Part shown: one piece after another, positions 8,004 to 15,046 of the stretch
Layout: each line of letters starts with the position of its first letter
How positions within the stretch are numbered: the first letter of the stretch is position 1
Assembly: GCA_050299555.1 (NCBI GenBank)
Contig: JBNKWA010000038.1
Coordinates: forward strand, 1-28,674
Direction of reading: 5' to 3'
DNA length: 28,674 nucleotides
DNA from: JBNKWA01 sp050299555
GTDB lineage: Bacteria; Pseudomonadota; Alphaproteobacteria; Rhodobacterales; Rhodobacteraceae
Program-made: the position numbers and the translations under genes
The notes under the pieces: model-generated
Told to the model about the DNA's origin: nothing
The model's input: the letters and a program-made list of their open reading frames with translations, nothing else
The model's database searches: none

Positions 8004-8879
8004 TCACTCCTCTTGCCCACCCGCCCGCAGGCCGCGCTTGCCGGCATCCTCCGGCACCGCCTCGATATCGGCGTCATAGACCAGCCTTCTGGCACCACTG
8101 AGGCAGAGGAAGCGCTGGCCGCGCATCCGGCCGATCAGCGTCAGGTCCACCTGCCGCGCGATCTCCGCCCCCCAGGCGGTAAAGCCCGACCGCGAAGCCA
8201 GCACCGGAATTCCCATCAGGGCCGTCTTGATCACCATCTCCGAGGTCAGCCTGCCGGTGGTATAGAGAATCTTGTCCGCTGCCGATACACCCTCCAGCAG
8301 CATCAGCCCGGCGATCTTGTCGACCGCATTGTGGCGGCCCACATCCTCCATGTAGACCAGCGGCCGGTCGCCCTGGTACAGCACCGTGCCGTGGATCGCG
8401 CCGGCCTCCAGATACAGGCTCGGCATGGTGTTGATCGCCTGCGCCAGCCGGTAGAGGTCCGAAACCCTGACCGTCGCGTCGGGCAGCGCCAGCCCCTCCA
8501 GCCCCTCCATCATGTCGCCGAAGACGGTGCCGACCGCACAGCCCGAGGTGCGGGTCTTCTTCTTCAGCTTCTCCTCGTAGTCGGTCTGCCGCTCGGTCCT
8601 GACCACGACCGTCGCGGTCTCGTCGTCATGATCGATCCCGGTGATGCGGTCGTCGGCCCGCAGCATCCCCTGGTTCTTCAGGTACCCCGCCGCCAGATAT
8701 CCCGGATAGTCGCCGATGGTCATGGCGGTGACGATCTCCTGGCTGTTGAGGTAGATCGTCAGCGGCCGTTCCTCGACCACGCTGATGTGCTGGGTCCGGC
8801 CGCGCTGGTCGAGGGCCTCCACCGCGCGGGTCAGGCGCGGATCGGCAGGATCGGGGCGGATCGTCGGTGCGTCGTTCAT
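8004..8879 (-). CDS. fdhD: Formate dehydrogenase accessory sulfurtransferase FdhD/FdsC-type
   Basis: FdhD takes sulfur from IscS and delivers it to the Mo-bis-MGD cofactor of formate dehydrogenase. The 291-residue protein has the conserved segments YMEDVGRHNAVDKIAG (176-191), TTGRLTSEMVIK (207-218), and ASRSGFTAWGAEIAR (228-242). The region of the E. coli CxxC loop reads TRTSGCAVGTVFGDMM (109-124): only Cys 114 remains, as in FdsC-like alphaproteobacterial members. The ATG at 8879 is preferred over the open frame to 8936 because the N-terminus MNDAPTIRPD is of usual length. No good ribosome binding site is visible. A formate dehydrogenase is not in the window. It heads the minus-strand run of Mo-cofactor genes, 66 bases after an Lrp-type regulator. 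Confidence 0.92.
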   Translation of the reverse strand: MNDAPTIRPDPADPRLTRAVEALDQRGRTQHISVVEERPLTIYLNSQEIVTAMTIGDYPGYLAAGYLKNQGMLRADDRITGIDHDDETATVVVRTERQTDYEEKLKKKTRTSGCAVGTVFGDMMEGLEGLALPDATVRVSDLYRLAQAINTMPSLYLEAGAIHGTVLYQGDRPLVYMEDVGRHNAVDKIAGLMLLEGVSAADKILYTTGRLTSEMVIKTALMGIPVLASRSGFTAWGAEIARQVDLTLIGRMRGQRFLCLSGARRLVYDADIEAVPEDAGKRGLRAGGQEE

Positions 8880-8945
8880 CGTCGCGGCTAACCCATGGCT
8901 CGGCGGCAACACAACACCGACGGGCGGCAAAGACAACCGCGCCGA

Positions 8946-9413
8946 TCAGCTGCCCAGCGGCAGCGCCGTGGTGTTGCACACCGTCCTCAGCGCAAACGAG
9001 GAATGCATCTGCACCACGCCGGGCAGGCGGGCAAGATACTGGCGGTGGATGCGGGCGAAATCGTCGGTATCGGCCGCCGCGATCTTCATCAGGTAATCCG
9101 CCGTGCCGGCCATCAGGTGGCATTCCAGCACGTCCGGAATGCGCGCCACCGCCTTTTCGAAGGCTTCCAGCAGGTCCTCGGACTGGCTCGACAGGGTGAT
9201 CTCCACGAACACCGTCGCCCGGCGATCAACCTTGCGTGGGTCCAGAAGTGCGACATAGCCGGCGATGATCCCCGCCTCCTCCAGCCGGCGCACCCGGCGG
9301 TGACAGGCCGAGGCCGACAGATGCGCCCGCTCGGCCAGCTCGGCATTGGCGATGCGGCCGTCGCGCTGCAGCGTTTCGAGGATTCTGAGGTCGATCGAAT
9401 CGAGGTCCGACAT
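8946..9413 (-). CDS. Lrp/AsnC-family transcriptional regulator (AldR-like)
   Basis: A 155-residue regulator with the AsnC-type helix-turn-helix in residues 8-50 (DLRILETLQRDGRI and NAELAERAHLSASACHRRVR) and the RAM ligand-binding domain in residues 65-145 (ATVFVEITL, ECHLMAGTADYLMKI). It is divergent from ald, the arrangement in which such regulators sense alanine or leucine and switch on alanine dehydrogenase. The start at 9413 is set by the conserved MSDLDSIDLRIL. No ribosome binding site precedes the ATG, and a -10-like AATTAT (minus strand, 9425-9420) would place the transcript start at or next to the ATG, so the mRNA may be leaderless. Family call is certain; regulation of ald is inferred from position. 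Confidence 0.93.
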   Translation of the reverse strand: MSDLDSIDLRILETLQRDGRIANAELAERAHLSASACHRRVRRLEEAGIIAGYVALLDPRKVDRRATVFVEITLSSQSEDLLEAFEKAVARIPDVLECHLMAGTADYLMKIAAADTDDFARIHRQYLARLPGVVQMHSSFALRTVCNTTALPLGS

Positions 9414-9419
9414 TGGTGG

Positions 9420-9459
9420 ATAATTGCACAAAAACGTTCGAAAGTCGAAGATACTTCGA
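9420..9459. promoter_or_regulatory. lrp-ald divergent control region with 15-bp palindrome
   Basis: The AT-rich gap holds a perfect palindrome with a 3-base centre, TCGAAG-ATA-CTTCGA (9445-9459), the size of an Lrp-type site, and a second small palindrome TTCGAA at 9437-9442. On the minus strand TTCGAC (9449-9444) and AATTAT (9425-9420) are spaced 18 bases and could drive the regulator gene, so the palindrome would cover its -35 and allow autoregulation. Ald has a strong GGAAGGAG (9532-9539) eight bases before its ATG. Binding is inferred, not shown. Confidence 0.5.
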
Positions 9460-9547
9460 TAAATTCGGCACTGCACAACAGATATTTGCCGCCATCTTCT
9501 GTCGACCCGGTGCCATGCTTGCGTCGAGAGCGGAAGGAGCACGTGCT

Positions 9548-10666
9548 ATGCTGATCGGCTGCCCCAAGGAAGTGAAGAACCAGGAATACCGGGTCGGCCT
9601 GACCCCCGCGGCCGCGGCCGAGGCGGTGGCCGCCGGGCACAAGGTGCTGGTTGAGACCGGCGCCGGTGCCGGCGCCGGGTTTCCCGATGCCGACTACACC
9701 GCCGCCGGCGCCGCGATCGCCGCCACGGCGCAAGAGGTCTTCGACAATGCCGAAATGATCGTGAAGGTGAAGGAGCCGCAGGCCGCCGAACGCGCCATGC
9801 TGCGCCAGGGGCAGGTGCTTTTCACCTATCTCCACCTGGCGCCGGATCCCGACCAGACCCATGACCTGCTGAATTCCGGCGTGACCGCCATCGCTTACGA
9901 GACGGTGACCGACCGAAGCGGTGCCCTGCCGCTCTTGGCGCCGATGTCCGAGGTTGCCGGCAAGCTGGCGCCGCAGATGGGCGCCTGGGCGCTGCAAAAG
10001 GCCAATGGCGGCCGCGGCGTGCTGATGGGCGGCGTTCCCGGTGTCGCCCCGGCCCGGGTGGTGGTGATCGGCGGCGGCGTCGTCGGCACCCATGCGGCGC
10101 GGGTCGCGGCCGGTATGGGCGCGCGGGTGACGGTGCTCGACCGCTCGCTGCCACGGCTGCGCTATCTCGACGATGTCTTCGGCACCACCTTCGCCACCCG
10201 CTACGCCTCAAGGGCCGCGACCGCCGAACTGGTGGCCGAGGCCGACATGGTCATTGGCGCGGTGCTGATCCCTGGTGCCGCGGCGCCCAAGCTGGTCAGC
10301 CGGGCGCAGCTCGCCACCATGCAGCCCGGCGCGGTGGTGGTGGATGTGGCCATCGACCAGGGCGGCTGCTTCGAGACCAGCCACGCCACCACCCATGACG
10401 ATCCGATCTACGAGGTCGACGGCATCGTGCATTATTGCGTCGCCAACATGCCGGGAGCCGTGGCGCGCACCTCCACCATCGCGCTCGGCAATGCCACGCT
10501 GCCGTTCATGATGGCACTGGCGGACAAGGGCTGGCGCCGCGCCTGCGAAGAGGACGAGCATCTGCTGGCCGGGCTCAACACCCATGCCGGGCACTTGACC
10601 TGCGCACCGGTGGGTATAGCGCTCGGCATCGACGTGCTGAGCCCGCGCCTGGCGCTGAGGAAGTAG
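9548..10666 (+). CDS. ald: Alanine dehydrogenase
   Basis: Ald interconverts L-alanine and pyruvate with ammonia and NAD(H), in the cytoplasm. The 372-residue length is typical. The N-terminus MLIGCPKEVKNQEYRVGLTP, the substrate-binding Lys 75 (IVKVKEPQ) and catalytic His 96 (TYLHLAPD) are present, as is the Rossmann fold VIGGGVVGTHAARVAAGMGA and the later VVVDVAIDQGGCFETS with its conserved Asp. The ATG at 9548 follows a GGAAGGAG site and matches the family N-terminus; the open frame to 9413 overlaps the regulatory gap. The divergent Lrp-type gene probably controls it. It converges with mscL across a repeat-rich gap. Confidence 0.97.
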   Translation: MLIGCPKEVKNQEYRVGLTPAAAAEAVAAGHKVLVETGAGAGAGFPDADYTAAGAAIAATAQEVFDNAEMIVKVKEPQAAERAMLRQGQVLFTYLHLAPDPDQTHDLLNSGVTAIAYETVTDRSGALPLLAPMSEVAGKLAPQMGAWALQKANGGRGVLMGGVPGVAPARVVVIGGGVVGTHAARVAAGMGARVTVLDRSLPRLRYLDDVFGTTFATRYASRAATAELVAEADMVIGAVLIPGAAAPKLVSRAQLATMQPGAVVVDVAIDQGGCFETSHATTHDDPIYEVDGIVHYCVANMPGAVARTSTIALGNATLPFMMALADKGWRRACEEDEHLLAGLNTHAGHLTCAPVGIALGIDVLSPRLALRK

Positions 10667-10721
10667 CACTATGGCCGCGTCCGCGCCCCGTCCCCAGCCG
10701 CGTTAACACTTTTATTGTGTA

Positions 10722-11052
10722 AAATCAGGTAGTTGACACGCCGTCCCCGTGGGGACATCTGCCCAGGGGCAACCCGGTCGCGCCGGGGCCGCTCCCCTCC
10801 GACCCGTCCTCGCGCCCCTTGGGGCGCGATTGGCCTGTTCCGGTGTCCCCAGACCGTCCCCACGGGAAATGACGCGAAATCAGGGCCTTGACCCCCGTCC
10901 CCATGGGGACGCCCTGCTGGGGGCTAACCCATCGCTCCCCGGGCCGCTTTCCTCGCGCCCCGGCCGCTATTGGCCTGTTCCCGGCGTCCCCGCACCGTCC
11001 CCACCGGAAATGGCGTGAAATCAGCGCCTTGACCCCCCGTCCCCATGGGGAC
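10722..11052. repeat. Tandem imperfect repeat with GTCCCC/GGGGAC palindromes between ald and mscL
   Basis: The 446-base gap between the convergent genes ald and mscL holds two imperfect copies of a unit of about 140-154 bases plus a third partial copy. Each copy begins AAATCAG (10722, 10877, 11018), then TTGAC (10733, 10888, 11029), then GTCCCC-RT-GGGGAC (10743-10756, 10897-10910, 11039-11052; the last two are perfect 14-base palindromes). Each full unit later repeats ATTGGCCTGTTCC (from 10829 and 10969) and a pair of GTCCCC hexamers 11 bases apart (10845/10856 and 10986/10997). GTCCCC occurs eight times in about 360 bases. CGCGCCCC-TT-GGGGCGCG (10811-10828) is a further hairpin. No convincing gene lies here. 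The role is unknown; possibilities are a REP-like element, a terminator array or protein-binding sites. Confidence 0.8.
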
Positions 11053-11113
11053 GCTCGAGTCCGCGGGTCGGGCAGCCATGGGGCCCGCGCTTGGACGGGC
11101 CCCGGTGCCTGGA

Positions 11114-11488
11114 TCAGGCCCTCTTGCTCAGCAGGTCGCGGATCTCGGTCAGAAGATCGGCCTCGCTGGGGCCGGCCGGCGCTTCCTCGGGTTCTTCCTT
11201 CTTGGGCATCATCCGGTTCAGCGACTTGACCAGCAGGAACACCACCCAGGCGATGATGATGAACTTGATGACCGCGTTGACGAAATTCCCGACCATGAAC
11301 TGGGCGTCACCCAGTCCGAAACTGATTCCGCCGAAGTCCACGCCGCCGATGAACAGTCCGATCAGCGGGTTGACCAGGTCGTCCACGAGCGAGGTCACGA
11401 TGGCCGTGAACGCCGCGCCCATGATGATACCGACAGCCATGTCCATGACATTGCCGCGGGCGATGAATTCCTTGAATTCCTTCAGCAT
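11114..11488 (-). CDS. mscL: Large-conductance mechanosensitive channel MscL
   Basis: MscL is a homopentameric inner-membrane channel that opens under membrane tension and protects cells from hypo-osmotic shock. The 124-residue protein has the N-terminal amphipathic helix MLKEFKEFIARGN, TM1 (VMDMAVGIIMGAAFTAIVTS), a periplasmic loop (GGVDFGGISFGLGD), TM2 (FVNAVIKFIIIAWVVFLLVK) and a C-terminal helix bundle rich in Glu and Pro (KKEEPEEAPAGPSEADLLTE). The ATG at 11488 is preferred to the one at 11500: AGGGA lies four bases before it and the family starts MLKEF; the upstream ATG has its AAAGGG touching the start codon. A leader with three inverted repeats separates it from usg. Confidence 0.95.
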   Translation of the reverse strand: MLKEFKEFIARGNVMDMAVGIIMGAAFTAIVTSLVDDLVNPLIGLFIGGVDFGGISFGLGDAQFMVGNFVNAVIKFIIIAWVVFLLVKSLNRMMPKKEEPEEAPAGPSEADLLTEIRDLLSKRA

Positions 11489-11582
11489 TGGATCCCTCAT
11501 CCCTTTCCATCGGGCGTGAAAGCCCCGGATTTTGCGGCGCTGAGTTTACGGCCCACGCCATGGGTGGAACAGGGGGAAAAGT

Positions 11583-11657
11583 CGTTCCGGAACGTCACCG
11601 ATCAGCGTCCCGGGAACGCTGGTGCAAATCGGTCACATGCCACCGATGACATGTGAC
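11583..11657. promoter_or_regulatory. Three successive inverted repeats between usg and mscL
   Basis: Within 75 bases lie a perfect 12-base palindrome CGTTCCGGAACG (11583-11594), an inverted repeat CAGCGT-7-ACGCTG (11603-11621), and GTCACATG-10-CATGTGAC (11632-11657). Both flanking genes are on the minus strand, so these sit downstream of the usg stop and upstream of mscL. None is followed by a T-run. They could be a bidirectional stem-loop terminator/leader or operators for mscL. Arms are seen directly; function is open. Confidence 0.5.
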
Positions 11658-11669
11658 GGGATGGCGGCC

Positions 11670-11954
11670 TCAGTTCAGCAGGAACTCGCCATCGACCTTT
11701 CGCCACTCGCCCGGCTTGATCAGCTTGCGGTGTACGTAGCGGACCGAATGCAGCGGCCCTTCCAACTCGCGTTCCCAGTAGTCGAGGAACCCCTTGAGCT
11801 TGGGGAATTCCGGCGCGAGGTCGTAGTCCTGCCATACGAAGATCTGCAGGACCGAACGGAAATCCGGCAACCGGTAGGTGATCTCCGCCGTTGTCAGCCC
11901 GTGGCCCGAGAGCATCAGCTCGGTTTCGGAGCCAGGCTTTGCCTGTGACATCAT
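11670..11954 (-). CDS. Usg family protein
   Basis: A 94-residue protein of the Usg family (PF06233), named from the reading frame near the trp genes of Caulobacter and restricted mainly to Alphaproteobacteria. The core is GLTTAEITYRLPDF, LQIFVWQDYDLAPEFPKL, FLDYWERELEGPLHSVRY and RKLIKPGEWRKVDGEFLLN, which is almost the whole family consensus. The biochemical role is unknown. Translation is placed at ATG 11954, seven bases after AAGGA; ATG 11951 is also possible, and the frame remains open to 12020 without family support. It is not next to trp genes here; it lies downstream of pheT on the same strand. Confidence 0.85.
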   Translation of the reverse strand: MMSQAKPGSETELMLSGHGLTTAEITYRLPDFRSVLQIFVWQDYDLAPEFPKLKGFLDYWERELEGPLHSVRYVHRKLIKPGEWRKVDGEFLLN

Positions 11955-12099
11955 GACCAAATCCTTCGGCAACTCGATGCGCAACAGCAGCATGCTGCCA
12001 AAGGACTCGCGGTGCGGCAACGGATTTTTCGCACAGAATCATTACAAATCAGAGTGTTAGCAGCGGACCGAAAAGAGTGCTGCCGACGCGCTGCGGAAC

Positions 12100-14532
12100 C
12101 TATCGGCGCAGCGCTCCGCCGGTGGCCTTCTCAACCGCCGCAACTATGCGGGTCGAGGCCGCTTCGATCTCGGCCTCGGTCAGCGTCGCTTTCTGCGGCT
12201 GCAGGCGGACCGCGATGGCCACCGATTTCTTGCCGGCGCCCATCTGATCCTCCGCCTTGGGGCCGGCGAATACGTCGAACACGCTAACCTCGCTCACCAG
12301 AGCCTTGTCGGCACCCTGGGCTGCCTTGACCAGCGTTTCGGTCTCGAGTCCTGCATCGACGACGAAGGCGAAGTCGCGATCCACCGGCTGCAAATCCGAG
12401 AAGGTCAGCGCCGAACGAGTCGTGCCGCGCCGCCTGGCCGGGGGCAGCGCGCCGGGGTAGATCACAAAGGCGACAGCAGGCCCCTTGACGTCGAAGGCAC
12501 GCAGGATCCTTGGGTGCAGTTCGCCAAACGTCGCAAGCACGGTCTTCGGCCCAAGTGACAGCACCGCGGAGCGGCCGGGGTGGAACCATGCCGGCGCCTT
12601 GCGCTGTGCCATCAGCTTCGCCGGCGCGCCCAAGGCCGACAGTGCCGCCTCGGCATCTGCACGGGCGTCGTACAGGTCAACGGGCCTCCGGCTGCCATAA
12701 GGGTCGCGTGGTGCCGCCATGCCGGTGAGCAGACCCGTCAGCTGCACGGCTTCCTCGCCCGGCTCGCCGCCTGGAAATACCGGCCCGATTTCGAACAGCG
12801 CGAGATCCGCGAAACCTCGTGCCTGATTGCGCGCTGCCGCCGCCAGAAGCCCCGGCAGAAGGTCGGGCCGCAGGTGGCTCATTTCGCTGGAAATCGGGTT
12901 GGCGATGCGCGTCGCGTCATGGCCGCCCTGGAACAACGCCGCTTCGCCCGCAGGGATGAAGCTGTAGGTGACGCATTCGTTGTAGCCGAGCGCCGCAACG
13001 CTTCGCCGCACCGCCTGTTCACGCCTTTGCGCCTCGGTCAGCACCGGCCGCGCCACGCCTGCGGGCCGCGCCATCGGCTGACCAACGAGCTTGGTCATCG
13101 AAGCGACGCGGGCCACTTCCTCCACCAGATCCGCCTCGCCCTTGACGTCTGGGCGCCACGAGGGCACCGCCACCTGGCTGACGGGCTTGTCGTCAGCCAC
13201 GGCAAAGCCGAGCGCGGTCAGGATGCGCCGTTGCTCGGGCGCCGGAATGTCCATGCCGACGAGGCTCTGCACGCGGCCGGTATCGAGCCGGTAGCTGCGC
13301 GCAGTGTCAGGTACGGCGCCGGCGATGACCACCGCCGATGCCTCGCCGCCACAGAAATCCAGAATCATCCGGGTGGCCATCTCCAGCCCCGGCAGGCAGA
13401 AAGCCGGATCGACGCCGCGCTCGAACCGATAACGGGCGTCCGAGGTGACCTTCAGTTGCCGTCCGGTCGCTGCAATGGCGATTGGGTCCCAAAGTGCGCT
13501 TTCGACGAAGACATTGACCGTGTCCTCGGTGCAGCCGCTGGCCTCGCCGCCCATCACGCCGCCAATGCTTTCCGGGCCGTTGGCGTCCGAGATCATCATC
13601 ATGCCGGGCTCGAAAGTGTAGCTTTTCCCATCGAGCGCCAGGATGGTCTCGCTGCCATCGGCTGGGCGCACCGTCAACGCGCCGCCGGCAACCTTGTCGG
13701 CGTCGAATACGTGCAGAGGCCGGTTCCGGTCGTAGGTGAGGAAGTTGGTGACATCGACCAGCGCCGAGATCGGCCTGAGCCCGATCGCCTTGAGCCGCTC
13801 CCGCAGCCATTTCGGGCTGGGTCCGTTCCTGACCCCGCGGATCAGCCGGCCAGCGAAGACTGGGCAGCCATCGGGCTGAAGTGCGGCGTCGATGCTGACC
13901 GTGATCGGGCAGGGGAAGCCACCGGGCACAGGTTCGATCTCGGGCGTGATCAATCGGCCCAAACCGCGTGCCGCCAGATCGCGCGCCAGCCCGCCGACAC
14001 CAAGTGCATCGGGGCGGTTCGGCGTGATGCTGACGTCGATCACGGGGTCGTTCAGGCCAGCGTAGTCGATATAGCGCTCACCGAGCGGCGCGTCTTCGGA
14101 CAAATCGATAATGCCCTCATGATCGTCCGACAGCATCAACTCGCGTTCCGAGCACAGCATGCCGTTCGATTCCACGCCGCGGATTACGCCCGGCTTCAGA
14201 TCGACCCCGGTGCCAGGAATATGCGTGCCAGCAGGCGCGAAGACGCCCACCAGTCCGGTGCGGGCATTGGGAGCGCCGCAAACCACCTGCACCTCTTCGC
14301 TGCGCCCGTCGGGGCCGTCCGGAAAAGTCTCGACCCTGCACAGACGCAGGCGGTCGGCATTGGGATGCTGGGTCGCCTCGATGACGCGCGCGATGCGGAA
14401 GGCACCAAGCGCCTCGGCCGAGTCTTCGACCGCCTCCACTTCATGGCCGAGATCGGTCAGCGCTTCGGCGATCTCTGTCACCGAAGCGTCCGTCTCCAGG
14501 TGCTGTTTCAGCCAGTTGAGTGTGAATTTCAT
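12100..14532 (-). CDS. pheT: Phenylalanine-tRNA ligase beta subunit
   Basis: PheT is the tRNA-binding and editing subunit of the alpha2-beta2 phenylalanyl-tRNA synthetase. The 810-residue protein is full length. Domains in order: N-terminal MKFTLNWLKQHLETDASV; an EMAP-II-like tRNA-binding fold at about residues 40-150 (FRIARVIEATQHPNADRL); B3/B4 editing domain at about 210-400 (YDRNRPLHVFDADKV, GGVMGGEASGCTEDT); B5 domain at about 400-475; the catalytic-like core to about 690; and the FDX-ACB anticodon-binding domain at about 715-809 (FSDLQPVDRDFAFVVD). The start at 14532 is family-conserved; the frame extends eight codons further without support. Unusually, pheS is not directly upstream: a 514-base gap with an opposite-strand gene separates them. 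Confidence 0.97.
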   Translation of the reverse strand: MKFTLNWLKQHLETDASVTEIAEALTDLGHEVEAVEDSAEALGAFRIARVIEATQHPNADRLRLCRVETFPDGPDGRSEEVQVVCGAPNARTGLVGVFAPAGTHIPGTGVDLKPGVIRGVESNGMLCSERELMLSDDHEGIIDLSEDAPLGERYIDYAGLNDPVIDVSITPNRPDALGVGGLARDLAARGLGRLITPEIEPVPGGFPCPITVSIDAALQPDGCPVFAGRLIRGVRNGPSPKWLRERLKAIGLRPISALVDVTNFLTYDRNRPLHVFDADKVAGGALTVRPADGSETILALDGKSYTFEPGMMMISDANGPESIGGVMGGEASGCTEDTVNVFVESALWDPIAIAATGRQLKVTSDARYRFERGVDPAFCLPGLEMATRMILDFCGGEASAVVIAGAVPDTARSYRLDTGRVQSLVGMDIPAPEQRRILTALGFAVADDKPVSQVAVPSWRPDVKGEADLVEEVARVASMTKLVGQPMARPAGVARPVLTEAQRREQAVRRSVAALGYNECVTYSFIPAGEAALFQGGHDATRIANPISSEMSHLRPDLLPGLLAAAARNQARGFADLALFEIGPVFPGGEPGEEAVQLTGLLTGMAAPRDPYGSRRPVDLYDARADAEAALSALGAPAKLMAQRKAPAWFHPGRSAVLSLGPKTVLATFGELHPRILRAFDVKGPAVAFVIYPGALPPARRRGTTRSALTFSDLQPVDRDFAFVVDAGLETETLVKAAQGADKALVSEVSVFDVFAGPKAEDQMGAGKKSVAIAVRLQPQKATLTEAEIEAASTRIVAAVEKATGGALRR

Positions 14533-14638
14533 GCCCGCACCGGCGCCCTTCCTCAAGCCGGGCGCGTTCTACTTGAAGGCCGGGCCGAGGGGAAGGTGCA
14601 AAAGCCCGTAGGTTAACGGCCCATCAATGTAAAATCGG

Positions 14639-14675
14639 CTTCAACGTTGAAGAAAAAGGAAACGCGGGGTAGATA
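14639..14675 (+). promoter_or_regulatory. Promoter with overlapping 14-bp palindrome ahead of the pilin-like gene
   Basis: TTGAAG (14647-14652) and TAGATA (14670-14675) are spaced 17 bases, a plausible sigma70 promoter. The -35 is embedded in the perfect palindrome CTTCAACGTTGAAG (14639-14652), as expected of a repressor operator. Shortly downstream ATTCATGT is repeated (ATTCATGTCACATTCATGTT, 14681-14700). The strand facing pheT shares the same palindrome, so it could act on either gene. Function is inferred. Confidence 0.45.
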
Positions 14676-14750
14676 CCATATTCATGTCACATTCATGTTT
14701 CAGACCCTAGCACGTGAGGGGCTCTGCTAGAGCTCGAAGGAGAAGCGGTG

Positions 14751-14936
14751 ATGCGTTCCTGGATGTTTGGCTTTGCCGTTGACGAGGACGGCGCAGTGAC
14801 CGTCGACTGGGTCGTGCTGACCGCTTCGATCGTTTTGGCAGGCTTCGTGGCAATCTCGATCTACTCGCCGGCGGTCACAGGGAAATCGTCCGAGATTTCT
14901 TCGGCAGTGCAGACGTTGCCGTTCACCGCCAACTGA
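14751..14936 (+). CDS. Small Flp/type IVb pilin-like membrane protein
   Basis: A 61-residue protein with an excellent ribosome binding site (AAGGAG at 14737-14742, eight bases before ATG). It has a short charged N-terminus, then DEDGAVTVDWVVLTASIVLA, then a hydrophobic run (AGFVAISIYSPAVTG) and a polar tail. A glycine followed by a hydrophobic stretch with an acidic residue near +5 (G17, then AVTVD) resembles the class III prepilin cleavage site of Flp pilins (usually G before a stretch with Glu at +5). Similar small proteins with the DEDGAVTVDWVVLTA motif are common in Rhodobacteraceae. No tad secretion genes are in the window. It sits on the opposite strand between pheT and pheS. Real gene is likely; pilin function is a guess. 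Confidence 0.72.
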   Translation: MRSWMFGFAVDEDGAVTVDWVVLTASIVLAGFVAISIYSPAVTGKSSEISSAVQTLPFTAN

Positions 14937-14983
14937 TTGTTGCAATCATAGATTGCCCAGCTAGGCCGGCTTGCGATCCGGCC
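14934..14983. terminator. Two short hairpins after the pilin-like gene, downstream of pheS
   Basis: TGATTG-TTG-CAATCA (14934-14948) begins at the stop codon of the pilin-like gene, and GGCCGG-8-CCGGCC follows at 14964-14983. The two lie in the convergent space between that gene and pheS. Neither has a T-run, so a rho-independent terminator is possible but not clear. Confidence 0.3.
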
Positions 14984-15046
14984 CGCATTCATGCCGATTC
15001 GCTGCCAGCGCCGGCTGACAGAAAGACACCCGAAGACGTATCCGGT

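Noticed and set aside
10697..10725. ACAC-TTTTATT-GTGT as an ald terminator
   Set aside because: A four-base stem without a following T-run is too weak to call.
10722..11052. CRISPR array
   Set aside because: Repeat units are long (140-154 bases), only two to three in number, with imperfect copies and no short uniform repeats or cas genes.
10749..11229. Short plus-strand frames in the ald-mscL gap
   Set aside because: They consist of translated GTCCCC/GGGGAC repeats, rich in Pro, Gly and Arg, and change frame between repeat units; not coding.
12580..14616. A 678-codon plus-strand open frame opposite pheT
   Set aside because: Same artefact: antisense to a fully conserved protein, with no recognisable fold.
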